A stretch of DNA of 64,000 bases. It comes from Aquimarina sp. Aq78. GTDB taxonomy: Bacteria > Bacteroidota > Bacteroidia > Flavobacteriales > Flavobacteriaceae. The stretch covers positions 1-64,000 of the forward strand of contig NZ_OMKA01000002.1 of NCBI RefSeq assembly GCF_900299525.1. Reading direction: 5' to 3'. This document shows positions 53,087 to 62,247 of this stretch, one piece after another. Each line of letters starts with the position of its first letter. The stretch's first letter is position 1. Position numbers and translations under genes: made by a program. Under the pieces are notes generated by a model. It ran no database searches, was not told where the DNA came from, and saw nothing but the letters and a program-made list of their open reading frames with translations.

Positions 53087-53685
53087 AACAGCTTATTTTG
53101 AGGTTGGCTATTTGATATAAAAGTAGTTCCTTATCTTATTCTTTAGGATGTACTTTTAGTATTCGTAATGATTCAACTAGAATTCGTTTTTGGCAAAATA
53201 AAATATCTTTTTCCTGTTTTATATTCTAGTGCTTTAGAAGATAGGAGGTGAGGACTTATTGATAACCTGTATAGTAAATCATGTAATGAATTTTTTTTTA
53301 GGTTATATAGTTTTTTACTGCTTTTGATTTATGCTATTTATCATGAAATAAATCATAAGTGCTTGAAAATATGTGATATGGTAAGGTTGAAGTTGATTTT
53401 GAAATTATGCCCTTAGGATACTATTTTTTGTATCTTCACAAGAATTACCCTTACGAAGTTTAGATTTTAAACATCTTTTTAAAAGTAGATCATCTCTTAT
53501 GATTTTACAAAGGTGTGCATGTTTATCTATTAGTATTTATAGAAAATAAAAATCGATATACCAGATATTCAGTTTTTACTAAATATGTTTAGAGAATTTT
53601 GCGTTTAGTTATAGACTATTTGATATTTACCTTCTGTTTTAAAATAGAAGTTGACCCAATACAAAAATCTATAAAATATAAACAA
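53087..53685. other. AT-rich intergenic region between divergent genes
   Basis: No convincing gene on either strand. The frame starting with TTG at 53599 is an upstream extension of the muramidase frame. The T-rich stretch TATTTTTTG followed by TATCTTCAC near 53422-53440 may be part of a plus-strand promoter, but the match is imperfect. No repeat was seen. Confidence 0.5.
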
Positions 53686-54528
53686 ATGAAAACAATACGT
53701 TACCGTTCGAACGGACAGGATGTTCATTTTTTGGAAGAAATTTTAACCACACTGGGATATCAAGTATATGTGTCTAATTTTTTTGGAAAGGATACGGATG
53801 CAGCCGTCAGAGATTTTCAGACTAGACATAATCTTGTAATAGATGGTATAGTAGGACTTAAAACCTGGTCCAAACTTATCGAAGTCAAAAATGACTTTAT
53901 TGCATTTAACGATAAGCTCCTGTCCGAACAAGATGTGAAGGATTTTGCAGATCAGTTTGAATTAGAATTAGCAATGGTAAAGGCGGTTAATGAAGTAGAA
54001 AGTAATGGAAAAGGGTTTTTGGTGTCTGGTAGACCAAGAATTTTGTTTGAAGGCCATATTTTTTGGAAAGAATTGGATAAACGAGGAGTGAATCCATCTC
54101 AGTATGTTTCAGAATATACCAAAAACGTGCTATATGAAAAATGGACCAAAGCATACTATAAAGGAGGAGCTGGGGAGTATGATCGTTTAGAAAAAGCTGC
54201 GGGAATGTCTGATGAACCAGCTTTTCATGAAGCAGCATATAGCTCGGCATCATGGGGAGCTTTCCAAATCATGGGGTTTCATTATGCGAACTTAGGTTTT
54301 TCTTCTGTAGATCATTTTGTTTCAGAAATGTATGATCATGAAAGAGAACATCTTAAAGCTTTTGGTAAATTTATAGAAGCTACATCTTTTAAAGGTGAAA
54401 AACTACTGGATTGGATAAAAGAAAAGAACTGGGCAAGATTTGCCGAAGGATATAATGGATCGGGTTATAAGAAAAATAAGTATGATACTAGACTAAAAAA
54501 TGCTTACATAAAATACAGCAATAGTTAG
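53686..54528 (+). CDS. Peptidoglycan-binding N-acetylmuramidase (DUF3380 type)
   Basis: 280 residues from ATG 53686; the 29-residue extension from a TTG is not convincing. An N-terminal PG_binding_1 domain (1-65) has TLGYQVYVSNFFGKDTDAAVRDF. The N-acetylmuramidase domain (about 75-280) has the catalytic Glu region AVNEVESNGKGF, ILFEGHIFWKEL and ASWGAFQIMGFHY. Known relatives include phage endolysins and secreted muramidases. No signal peptide is visible, and no phage genes lie nearby, so release would need lysis or a dedicated export system. It may be a host cell-wall enzyme or a leftover of a phage or tailocin. Confidence 0.85.
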   Translation: MKTIRYRSNGQDVHFLEEILTTLGYQVYVSNFFGKDTDAAVRDFQTRHNLVIDGIVGLKTWSKLIEVKNDFIAFNDKLLSEQDVKDFADQFELELAMVKAVNEVESNGKGFLVSGRPRILFEGHIFWKELDKRGVNPSQYVSEYTKNVLYEKWTKAYYKGGAGEYDRLEKAAGMSDEPAFHEAAYSSASWGAFQIMGFHYANLGFSSVDHFVSEMYDHEREHLKAFGKFIEATSFKGEKLLDWIKEKNWARFAEGYNGSGYKKNKYDTRLKNAYIKYSNS

Positions 54529-54599
54529 TTGTGATTGTATATTAGAATTAAATTTATTTTAGTTTAGGTTTTGGTTCTTCAACTATATCTCAGTTTTTC

Positions 54600-54607
54600 T
54601 ATTTTTG
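54600..54607 (+). promoter_or_regulatory. -7 promoter element very close to the SpoU gene
   Basis: TATTTTTG matches TAnnTTTG and ends four bases before the ATG at 54612. The start of transcription would fall at or next to the start codon, so the mRNA may be leaderless. The -33 spacing (TTTTGG) is longer than usual. Confidence 0.45.
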
Positions 54608-54611
54608 CCCT

Positions 54612-55079
54612 ATGATTGATAATTTCGAGAATGAATTTTTTGGGATCGGTATTCAAAATGGTAAAACACCAGAGAATCTAGGTGTATTATGGCGTTCTGC
54701 ACAAAACATGGGTGCTAGTTTTATTTTTACGATAGGCAATCGATATGCAAAACAAGCAAGTGATACTCATAATGCGGTAAAAGCCATGCCGTATTTTCAT
54801 TATGATACTTTTGAAGATTTTTATCGACACTTACCTAAAGGAGCAATGTTGATAGGAATAGAATTAACAGATAATGCACAATCTCTCGAAACTTTTAACC
54901 ATCCGAAACGTTGTGTATATTTACTAGGAGCCGAAGACCACGGGTTGTCCAAAAAAGCTATTGAGAAATCACAGTTTTTAGTCAAATTTAAATCAGAACT
55001 AAGTATTAATGTTGCTGTAGCGGGAAGTATTATTATGTATGATCGTGGAGTCGATAAACCTAGGTTTATAAGAACGTAG
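54612..55079 (+). CDS. SpoU/TrmH-family RNA 2'-O-methyltransferase
   Basis: 155 residues, only the SPOUT catalytic domain. Motif 1 is NGKTPENLGVLWRSAQNMGAS (its Asn and Arg), motif 2 is RCVYLLGAEDHGLS, and motif 3 is LSINVAVAGSIIMYDR. The trefoil-knot pattern is clear. Its size is that of TrmL-like enzymes, which act on the wobble base of leucine tRNAs, but substrate cannot be fixed from sequence. It stands between the muramidase and the symporter genes. Confidence 0.88.
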   Translation: MIDNFENEFFGIGIQNGKTPENLGVLWRSAQNMGASFIFTIGNRYAKQASDTHNAVKAMPYFHYDTFEDFYRHLPKGAMLIGIELTDNAQSLETFNHPKRCVYLLGAEDHGLSKKAIEKSQFLVKFKSELSINVAVAGSIIMYDRGVDKPRFIRT

Positions 55080-55154
55080 GTCCTGTAATTTTTAAAATGA
55101 AGGTATCATATATAATTTTTGTCACTACATTTATAATCACTATCCTTATTGTTT

Positions 55155-56498
55155 ATGTTTAAAATAGTAGAAGATTTTATTGCTGGTTTTAGCTCCTGGG
55201 TATGGGATTGGCCTTTATTGGTATTGCTTATTGGTGGAGGAGTATTTTTTCTTATTTATTCTAGGTTTACGCCTTTTTTTTATTTTAAACACGCGATCAA
55301 TGTGTTGCGAGGTAAATATGATAATGAGCATGCGCCAGGAGAACTTAGTCATTTTCAGGCCTTGTCTTCTGCTATTGCCGCAACAGTGGGTATGGGTAAT
55401 ATTAGTGGTGTAGCTGTGGCAATTGTTGCTGGTGGCCCAGGAGCTGTTTTCTGGATGTGGATCAGTGCTTTAATCGGTATGGCAACCAAATTTTATACCT
55501 GTTCATTAGCGGTAATGTACCGATCAGAGGATGAGGGAGGATCTTTACTTAGTGGTCCTATGTATGTCATCACCAAAGGTTTGGGTACTCAATGGAAGCC
55601 TCTAGCTGTACTTTTTGCCTTGGCAGGATTGGTAGGCACACTCCCTGCGTTTACGGCAAACCAACTCACTCAAACATTAGTAGATGTTTTAGATTGGAAT
55701 GATGATTATAAATGGTATATCGGGATTGTATTAGCAGGATTCGCTTCGCTAGTCATTATGGGAGGAATAAAAAGAATTGGTGTTGTGGCTAGTAGACTGG
55801 TTCCTTTTATGGTGGTGTTATATTTTATCACAGTGATTACTATTCTGGTATTACAAATAGAAAAAATACCAGATATGTTTATGTTAATTTTCTCGGATGC
55901 ATTTTCTGGAAAAGCAGCGGCAGGAGGAGCTTTAGGATATTTGATTAAAACAGGAGTAAAAAGAGCCGCCTTTTCTAACGAAGCAGGTATAGGAACTGCG
56001 CCAATGATGCATGGTACAGCAAAAACTAATGAGCCTATTAGAGAAGGGCTAGTGGCAATGATTGGTCCTGCAATAGATACATTACTGGTATGCACATTAA
56101 CCGCTTTGGCAATACTTTCTACTGGGGTGTGGCAAAACTCTAATGATAATGGGATATCTCTTACTTTAGAAGCTTTTAATTCTGTTCTACCATATGGATT
56201 AGGAGATATTGTAGTGGTTGTTATGGTTTTGGTATTTGGGCTTTCGACACTGTTTTCATATTCGCATTATGGTACTACATGTTTAGGATTTTTAACAAAG
56301 CCGAAGTATGGTAAATATTATAACTATTTATATATAGTATCGATTATAATTGCTGCAGTAGTAAAAATAGAATTTGCAATTAATCTTATTGACAGTGCTT
56401 TTGCTATAATGGCAATACCTACAGTAGTTTCTGGGTTATTACTAGCTCCTAGAGTAAATGCCAGAGCTAAAATGTATTTTGAAAAATATAAAGTCTAA
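55155..56498 (+). CDS. Sodium:alanine symporter of the AGCS family
   Basis: 447 residues from ATG 55155; the TTG two codons earlier is an unlikely start. About ten membrane helices. The AGCS signatures are AIAATVGMGNISGVAVAI, GALGYLIKTGVKRAAFSNEAGIGTAP and FGLSTLFSYSHYGTTC. It imports alanine or glycine with sodium. The gene is in a row with the SpoU gene but with a 75-base gap. Confidence 0.93.
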   Translation: MFKIVEDFIAGFSSWVWDWPLLVLLIGGGVFFLIYSRFTPFFYFKHAINVLRGKYDNEHAPGELSHFQALSSAIAATVGMGNISGVAVAIVAGGPGAVFWMWISALIGMATKFYTCSLAVMYRSEDEGGSLLSGPMYVITKGLGTQWKPLAVLFALAGLVGTLPAFTANQLTQTLVDVLDWNDDYKWYIGIVLAGFASLVIMGGIKRIGVVASRLVPFMVVLYFITVITILVLQIEKIPDMFMLIFSDAFSGKAAAGGALGYLIKTGVKRAAFSNEAGIGTAPMMHGTAKTNEPIREGLVAMIGPAIDTLLVCTLTALAILSTGVWQNSNDNGISLTLEAFNSVLPYGLGDIVVVVMVLVFGLSTLFSYSHYGTTCLGFLTKPKYGKYYNYLYIVSIIIAAVVKIEFAINLIDSAFAIMAIPTVVSGLLLAPRVNARAKMYFEKYKV

Positions 56499-56537
56499 TA
56501 CCATTTTTTATGTGTTTTATTAGATCAGATTTTTGCT

Positions 56538-58616
56538 TTACTTTATTTCTACAATGATAAATTCACTTCTTCTGTTTTCCTGATGCTCTTCCTCTGTGCA
56601 ATCTATCCCATCAGCACATTTATTGATTAATCTTCTTTCTCCGTATGCTTTGCCAGGTATGCGTTGCCAATCAATATTGCCTTTTCGCACGATATATCTT
56701 ATTGTAGCCCTCATTCTTTTTACACTTAACTTTTTGTTATACCAATGACTGGATCTACTATCGGTATGTGAGCGAACTTCAATCTTTAATTCTGGATATT
56801 TGTTCATCGCCGAAATTATTTTTTGGAGTTCTACTTCGGCATTTGGACTAATCTCATAATCATCCAGACCAAAATAAATAGGTTCTACTTGTAAAATTTT
56901 CCCCAGATCATCACCAATAGTAACCTCTACTCTAGTGGATAATAATTTTTGAGCTGCCACTCCTTCTAATGCAAAAGGGATATCATGAATGAATTCGAAA
57001 ACATCTGTAGTCTCTAGTGTAACCTCTTTTGGGATATACTCATTTAACGCTGCTCGTATCACATATGATTCACTACAAGGAACTTTGATTTTGTATTTCC
57101 CTTTTAAATCAGAAACAGCCTGATCTACCATGTTTTCATTTTTATCCAATACTATAATATCTGCCCTTATAAGTGGCTCACCGGTTGCATTATCTGTAAC
57201 TGTTCCTTCTACATATTGCATACAAGAAGTGATCAACTCTTCGACTTGCTTAAAACTGTAGATATCATCATTACCTTTACCTCCTTTTCTGTTACTGGCA
57301 AAATATCCTATTTTGGTATCTTCATTTAATACGAAGGTAAAGTCGTCTTTAGAACTATTTACAGGTTTACCAATATTAAAAGCATTAGAAAAACCAGATT
57401 CGTTAGGTACAGAAACAAAAATATCTAACCCTCCCAAGCCTACATGACCATCACTAGAAAAGTATAGTCTTCCACTGTCACTGATATAAGGAAAAGTTTC
57501 TCTGCCTTCTGTATTTATGTTACCTCCTAAGTTTTTTGGTTCGCCATATTTTCCACCTCCTAATACATCTACCACAAACAGGTCAGATTGTCCCAAAGTA
57601 CCAGGCATGTCACTAGCGAAATAGAGTTTAGCCCCATCAGCGCTTAAGGAAGGATGAGACACAGAATATTCGTCACTAGAAAAAGGTAATTCTATGATAT
57701 CGGTCCATATTCCGTCTTTGAGGGTAGCCATGTATAATTTTAGTAATACAACCCCCTTTTTACTTGTTCCTAATTTGTTGTTGGTATAGTTGTTTCTAGA
57801 AAAATATACTGTTTCTCCATCTTTACTAAAACTGGTAGATGACTCATGAAATTTTGTATTTATTTTTCCTTTTAACTTAACAGGGTCTTCCAGAGTAATC
57901 TGATCTTCTTTGATGTTTGAAGAAAAGATATCTAAAAAAGGCATTTTGTTCCATTTATGAAGTTTTGAATCATTAATATTTTTACTTCTTGACGAGGCAA
58001 ATACGATTTGATTTTTGTTGTTGAAACTAGGAGCGTATTCAGAATTTTTTGAATTAATACTAAGGGGAAATATGTCATATTTCCCTGATTGCATTTCGAT
58101 GAAATCTAGATAATTTCTCTTTTCTATGAAAGATTTAGCACGTTTGTCATTTCCTGTAATAGCATAGAATTGGTCCATGATATTATCGGCTTCCTTGTAG
58201 CGTTCAACACTTTTTAAGCTTTGTGCATATCTAAATAAATATTCGGGATTTAAATCTTCTGGATAGTTCTGAATTAATTTTTCATACCATTTTACAGAAT
58301 CTTCAAGATCCCCTGTAAAATAAAATGAATCCCCTAGTTTAGAATATAGATTTTGAGAAGAATATCCACGTTGAGCCACATCCATGTATATTGCTCTGGC
58401 ATCTATATAAGCAAATGCTGTAAAACTTTGATCTGCCTTGGTTATTTGTTTATCCTGATCTTGAGAAAAAAGCTGTGACGATGATAAGAGAATAAGTGCC
58501 CAGAAAGAAATGAAATTTCTTTTTATAAAGATTGAAGCAAAAAATAACGTGTGATTTTTCAAACGATCCCAGAATTTAATGTTAAAAACTTGTTTCCACG
58601 GGGTATTTGAAAACAT
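56538..58616 (-). CDS. OmpA-family protein with TPR, PD40 propeller and carboxypeptidase-like domains (PorE-like)
   Basis: 692 residues. A hydrophobic stretch (ISFWALILLSSSQLFSQ) around residue 40 is the likely signal. TPR region (about 55-150), PD40/WD-like propeller (about 180-455: YAPSFNNKNQIVFASSRS, HPSLSADGAKLYFAS), carboxypeptidase regulatory-like domain (about 465-550), and a C-terminal OmpA domain with EVRSHTDSRSSHWYN that binds peptidoglycan. This domain order is the one known for PorE, a T9SS component. Several paralogues exist in Flavobacteria, so the true PorE role is not certain. It is divergent from era. Confidence 0.85.
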   Translation of the reverse strand: MFSNTPWKQVFNIKFWDRLKNHTLFFASIFIKRNFISFWALILLSSSQLFSQDQDKQITKADQSFTAFAYIDARAIYMDVAQRGYSSQNLYSKLGDSFYFTGDLEDSVKWYEKLIQNYPEDLNPEYLFRYAQSLKSVERYKEADNIMDQFYAITGNDKRAKSFIEKRNYLDFIEMQSGKYDIFPLSINSKNSEYAPSFNNKNQIVFASSRSKNINDSKLHKWNKMPFLDIFSSNIKEDQITLEDPVKLKGKINTKFHESSTSFSKDGETVYFSRNNYTNNKLGTSKKGVVLLKLYMATLKDGIWTDIIELPFSSDEYSVSHPSLSADGAKLYFASDMPGTLGQSDLFVVDVLGGGKYGEPKNLGGNINTEGRETFPYISDSGRLYFSSDGHVGLGGLDIFVSVPNESGFSNAFNIGKPVNSSKDDFTFVLNEDTKIGYFASNRKGGKGNDDIYSFKQVEELITSCMQYVEGTVTDNATGEPLIRADIIVLDKNENMVDQAVSDLKGKYKIKVPCSESYVIRAALNEYIPKEVTLETTDVFEFIHDIPFALEGVAAQKLLSTRVEVTIGDDLGKILQVEPIYFGLDDYEISPNAEVELQKIISAMNKYPELKIEVRSHTDSRSSHWYNKKLSVKRMRATIRYIVRKGNIDWQRIPGKAYGERRLINKCADGIDCTEEEHQENRRSEFIIVEIK

Positions 58617-58761
58617 ACTGGAACTAAATTTAAGAAAAATTCAATTAAAAAGTCAATTCAATACCTTTATTTTAATAACTACTTTTTGTAGGAAAATGTT
58701 AATAAGACAGGGATGTATGTAATAATTCTATGATCTGTTGTTTTCTTGTTTAATATTCGTC

Positions 58762-58769
58762 TACCTTTG
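58762..58769 (+). promoter_or_regulatory. Promoter of era (-7 element TACCTTTG)
   Basis: TACCTTTG matches the TAnnTTTG consensus and is followed by CAC, as in many Flavobacteria promoters. A TTG lies about 21 bases upstream as the -33 element. It ends 16 bases before the era ATG at 58786, giving a leader of about ten bases. Confidence 0.7.
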
Positions 58770-58785
58770 CACTAAAATCAATTAT

Positions 58786-59667
58786 ATGGCTCATAAAGCT
58801 GGCTTTGTAAATATTATAGGTAACCCTAATGTAGGTAAATCCACATTGATGAATGCTTTTATTGGCGAAAAGTTATCTATTATTACTTCTAAAGCGCAAA
58901 CAACAAGACATCGTATTTTAGGAATTGTAAATGGGGATGATTTTCAGGTGATTTTATCAGATACTCCTGGGATTATAAAACCTGCTTATGAGCTTCAGGA
59001 ATCAATGATGGATTTTGTTAAATCTGCTTTTGAAGATGCAGATGTATTGATATATATGGTAGAGATTGGTGAAAAGGATCTAAAAGATGAAGCTTTTTTT
59101 AATAAAATAACAAATGCAAAAATTCCTATTCTTCTACTCATAAACAAAATAGACCAGTCTAATCAGGAAAAATTAGAAGAACAGGTTCAATTCTGGAGTC
59201 AAAAGGTACCCAATGCAGAAATATATCCAGTATCTGCTTTAGAGAATTTTAACGTAAAAGAAGTTTTTGGTAGAATAGTAGAATTATTACCAGATTCTCC
59301 ACCTTTTTATCCAAAAGATCAGTTAACAGATAAACCAGAACGCTTTTTTGTAAATGAAGCCATTCGAGAAAAAATATTAGTACACTATAAAAAAGAGATT
59401 CCTTATTCTGTAGAGGTAGAGACAGAGGAATTTGTAGAGGATGATGATATTATTAGAATTCGTTCGGTAATTATGGTGGAGCGAGATTCTCAAAAAGGAA
59501 TAATTATAGGTCATAAAGGATCTGCTTTGAAAAGAGTAGGTACTGAGGCGCGTAAAGAACTGGAAAAGTTTTTTGGAAAAAAGATACATATAGAACTTTA
59601 TGTGAAAATCAATAAAAATTGGCGTAGCAATGAACGTCAGTTAAGACGATTTGGATATAATAATTGA
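58786..59667 (+). CDS. era: GTPase Era
   Basis: 293 residues from ATG 58786 (MAHKAGFVNIIGNPNVGKS); the TTG at 58738 lies upstream of the promoter, so it is excluded. The G motifs are GNPNVGKS (G1), DTPGI (G3), NKID (G4) and SALE (G5). A C-terminal KH domain carries IIGHKGSALKRVGTEAR. Era acts in 30S ribosome assembly by binding the 3' end of 16S rRNA. It is a housekeeping gene, consistent with chromosomal context. Confidence 0.97.
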   Translation: MAHKAGFVNIIGNPNVGKSTLMNAFIGEKLSIITSKAQTTRHRILGIVNGDDFQVILSDTPGIIKPAYELQESMMDFVKSAFEDADVLIYMVEIGEKDLKDEAFFNKITNAKIPILLLINKIDQSNQEKLEEQVQFWSQKVPNAEIYPVSALENFNVKEVFGRIVELLPDSPPFYPKDQLTDKPERFFVNEAIREKILVHYKKEIPYSVEVETEEFVEDDDIIRIRSVIMVERDSQKGIIIGHKGSALKRVGTEARKELEKFFGKKIHIELYVKINKNWRSNERQLRRFGYNN

Positions 59668-60053
59668 TTTTACCTTTAAGCATAGTCTAACAAATTTCAT
59701 AATAGATATTCATACAATTTATTTATGTTTTTTGATTAAATTTTTAATAATTCTATATTTTTAATAATAATATTTATTGTTTGTCGTTTTTGTTAAGTTT
59801 CATTAGTGATTGAAATTAATATATTCAATACTCTTGTGACCAAAAAACTTAACCAAAAACGCCCTTAACAATGAACACAACTACACTTTCCTTATACATC
59901 ATCAAACAAAATGAAAACATAATGTATTAAGCTGATTAACAGTTTTTACAGATGTTTTTTTCACTTTTATTTTAGTTATAAACCTAACCTGTTCTTATGG
60001 GGTTCATTGCTAGGGTTTTATAAGAATAATAATCAAACTCAAAAATTATTACA
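59668..60053. other. AT-rich intergenic region with a possible 19-residue ORF
   Basis: The first half is nearly pure A+T with many T tracts. An ATG at 59871 opens a 19-codon frame ending TAA at 59930 (MNTTTLSLYIIKQNENIMY), preceded by AACCAAAAACGCCCTTAACA, a good-looking start region. It may be a leader peptide or the remnant of a degraded gene. No regulatory element was recognised with confidence. Confidence 0.4.
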
Positions 60054-62051
60054 ATGTTTAGTATTAACAAAAAAAATGTGGCTAAAGCTACAAAACCATT
60101 TAATCTGTTAAATCTTGCGTCACTTTCTGTTTTCTTAGTTTTGACCGGTTTTACCCGATTAAATAATGAAAAAATAGTTGCAGTCCAAGAATGTAAAAAC
60201 CCATTAAAAGAAGCTTTAGGTTATAATGTATTTGTAAGAGGAGAAGCTCATCTTGGAGGAGGGGATACAGAAGGCCCTGTTGCTGTCGGAGGAGATTTGA
60301 CAATGAACGGAATCATTACTCTTGCATCTCATGTAGCTGGAGAGAATTATTTTAATGGAGATAGTCAGGCTTCTTCATTGGTTATTAATGGAAAAATTAT
60401 ATATGATTCTGGCCAGGGAATTCATCTTAATCAGGGGTTTACGAAAGTAGGTGATCTTAGCAATTCTAATGTTTTTGATAAAGATTTTAATAATGTTTCT
60501 GTGAACACTAGATTAACTTCGGGGAGGTATGATAGACTGCCTAGAGTTCAAGTACAGAGGAAACAACCAGAGAATAGTGTAGGACATAAGGATTTAATTG
60601 ATTTTGAAACAGCTTTTGCTGGATTCAAATCCACATCTCTTCACCTAAGTACACTTGATGCTAATTTAACCATTGACCAGTATAACAAAATTGTACTAGT
60701 TCAAAATAAAATAAATGTTTTAAACCTTAAAGGGAGTGAGCTTATTAATTTACCTTACTTAACATTTGAGAATGAACCAAATGTTGATACACCAGTTATT
60801 ATTAATGTAGATGTATCAGGAGATTTTGAGTGGAATGTGTTTAATATTAATAATATAGGAGATCATCATGGGAAGTTTATTCTTTGGAATTTCTTTAACT
60901 CTTCAAAAATAACTCTTAAAGGAGGAGGTACACTTGTTGGGACCTTATTCGCTCCAGAATCAAATGTAGTTAAAAACTCTTCAGGGAATATTAATGGACA
61001 AGTTATAGCAGCAAACTATTATCATAACGAAGGTGAATTACATCATCATGTTTTTGAGTCTTGTATAGATAATCCTGATACAGATTGTAAATTAAGGGTT
61101 GATGTAGGTGGTGATATCGAAATTTGCGATAATGAAAATATAACACTTAAAGCTTTAGTTTCTGGTAAATCTACATGTGATATTGCCTATTTATGGTCTA
61201 CTGGAGAAACTACTTCTTCAATTGTTGTTAATAAAGAAGGGGTATATACTGTAATTGTAAAAGATTGCGAAAATTGTAAAGATTCAGATGCAGTTGAAGT
61301 GAGAGTAAGAAAATCGTTATTTGTTACTGTTGGAGAAGATCAAGAGATTTGCCCAGGGCAGGAAATTAATCTTGTTGCAGAAGTAAAAGGAGATTGTGCT
61401 ACTTCAGGTTTGACGTATTTATGGTCAACCGGAGAAACTACAAAAAACATTATTGTTTCTCCAGAAAAAAATACGAACTATAAAGTAATAGTAAGTGGTT
61501 GTGATACATGTAAAGAAATAACAGACAAAGTACTTGTTTCTGTTTCTTCTGGTATTACAATTGATCTTGGAGAAGATCAAAAGGTATGTTTAGGAGAATC
61601 GGTAACTCTTACCTCTCCAATTGAGGCAGATACTTATCTGTGGTCAACAGGAGAAACATCCAGATCTATTACGGTATATCCAGCTAGTTATACATTGGAG
61701 GTTACTATCGGCGAATGTGTTGGTAAGGATGATGTGAAACTTACTGCTTATTCGTGTGAAGGAGGTTTTATTCCAAAAAGTAAAACGATAAATGTGTACC
61801 CAACATTTTTAAAGTCAACGGATAATTTATTTTTGAATATAAAATCTGAAGATACACAAGAGATCAAGATTTCATTATATAATGTTTCAGGATATGTGGT
61901 GGAATCAGAGATTGTTAGAAAAATATTTAAAGGAGATAATGCAATTGATATAGACCTTGATCAGTTTTCAAAACTATCTTCAGGGATTTATATGCTTAAG
62001 ATAGTAGGAAACTATGGAATTAAGGCAGTGAAAAGAATAGTTATAGAATAG
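60054..62051 (+). CDS. Secreted T9SS protein with choice-of-anchor A domain and three Ig/PKD-like repeats
   Basis: 665 residues. The N-terminal hydrophobic segment (about 20-38, LNLASLSVFLVLTGF) is the likely signal. The choice-of-anchor A domain (about 45-340) has EGPVAVGGDLTMNG, NGKIIYDSGQGI, GTLVGTLFAPESNVV and GQVIAANYYHNEGELHHH. Three similar repeats follow (about 345-420, 420-500, 500-575), each containing a LWSTGET motif. A sorting domain (VYPTFLKSTDNLFLNI ... SSGIYMLKIVG) ends the protein. A surface or adhesive role is likely. A hairpin lies just downstream. Confidence 0.85.
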   Translation: MFSINKKNVAKATKPFNLLNLASLSVFLVLTGFTRLNNEKIVAVQECKNPLKEALGYNVFVRGEAHLGGGDTEGPVAVGGDLTMNGIITLASHVAGENYFNGDSQASSLVINGKIIYDSGQGIHLNQGFTKVGDLSNSNVFDKDFNNVSVNTRLTSGRYDRLPRVQVQRKQPENSVGHKDLIDFETAFAGFKSTSLHLSTLDANLTIDQYNKIVLVQNKINVLNLKGSELINLPYLTFENEPNVDTPVIINVDVSGDFEWNVFNINNIGDHHGKFILWNFFNSSKITLKGGGTLVGTLFAPESNVVKNSSGNINGQVIAANYYHNEGELHHHVFESCIDNPDTDCKLRVDVGGDIEICDNENITLKALVSGKSTCDIAYLWSTGETTSSIVVNKEGVYTVIVKDCENCKDSDAVEVRVRKSLFVTVGEDQEICPGQEINLVAEVKGDCATSGLTYLWSTGETTKNIIVSPEKNTNYKVIVSGCDTCKEITDKVLVSVSSGITIDLGEDQKVCLGESVTLTSPIEADTYLWSTGETSRSITVYPASYTLEVTIGECVGKDDVKLTAYSCEGGFIPKSKTINVYPTFLKSTDNLFLNIKSEDTQEIKISLYNVSGYVVESEIVRKIFKGDNAIDIDLDQFSKLSSGIYMLKIVGNYGIKAVKRIVIE

Positions 62052-62070
62052 TTTTTTAATACATATTTGT

Positions 62071-62106
62071 TTAAAGCCTGTTGATATGCCTTTCAACAGG
62101 CTTTAA
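62071..62106. terminator. Hairpin terminator after the choice-of-anchor A gene
   Basis: A perfect 14-bp inverted repeat: TTAAAGCCTGTTGA (62071-62084) and TCAACAGGCTTTAA (62093-62106) with an 8-base loop. It lies 20 bases after the stop codon. The T run after it is short, so efficiency is uncertain. Confidence 0.75.
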
Positions 62107-62247
62107 AATTTAGTGATAACTTAAATCTATTATTAATGGTATTTATGTAGCTCATTTATTAATGTCTATAATTTATCCTTAGCATAACGTTAAGGATATA
62201 TGTGTTGTTAACATTTGAATTTTTAATCACACAAAACGAGATCAATA

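Noticed and set aside
53599..53685. TTG-started extension of the muramidase gene as a signal peptide
   Set aside because: The 29 residues contain a short hydrophobic part but no cleavage site, and the ATG at 53686 starts exactly at the PG-binding domain.
62135..62165. AATGGTATTTATGTAG upstream of 62248 as another LytTR-like element
   Set aside because: The spacing of the two cores is 26 bp rather than 21, so it does not fit the pattern of the other elements.
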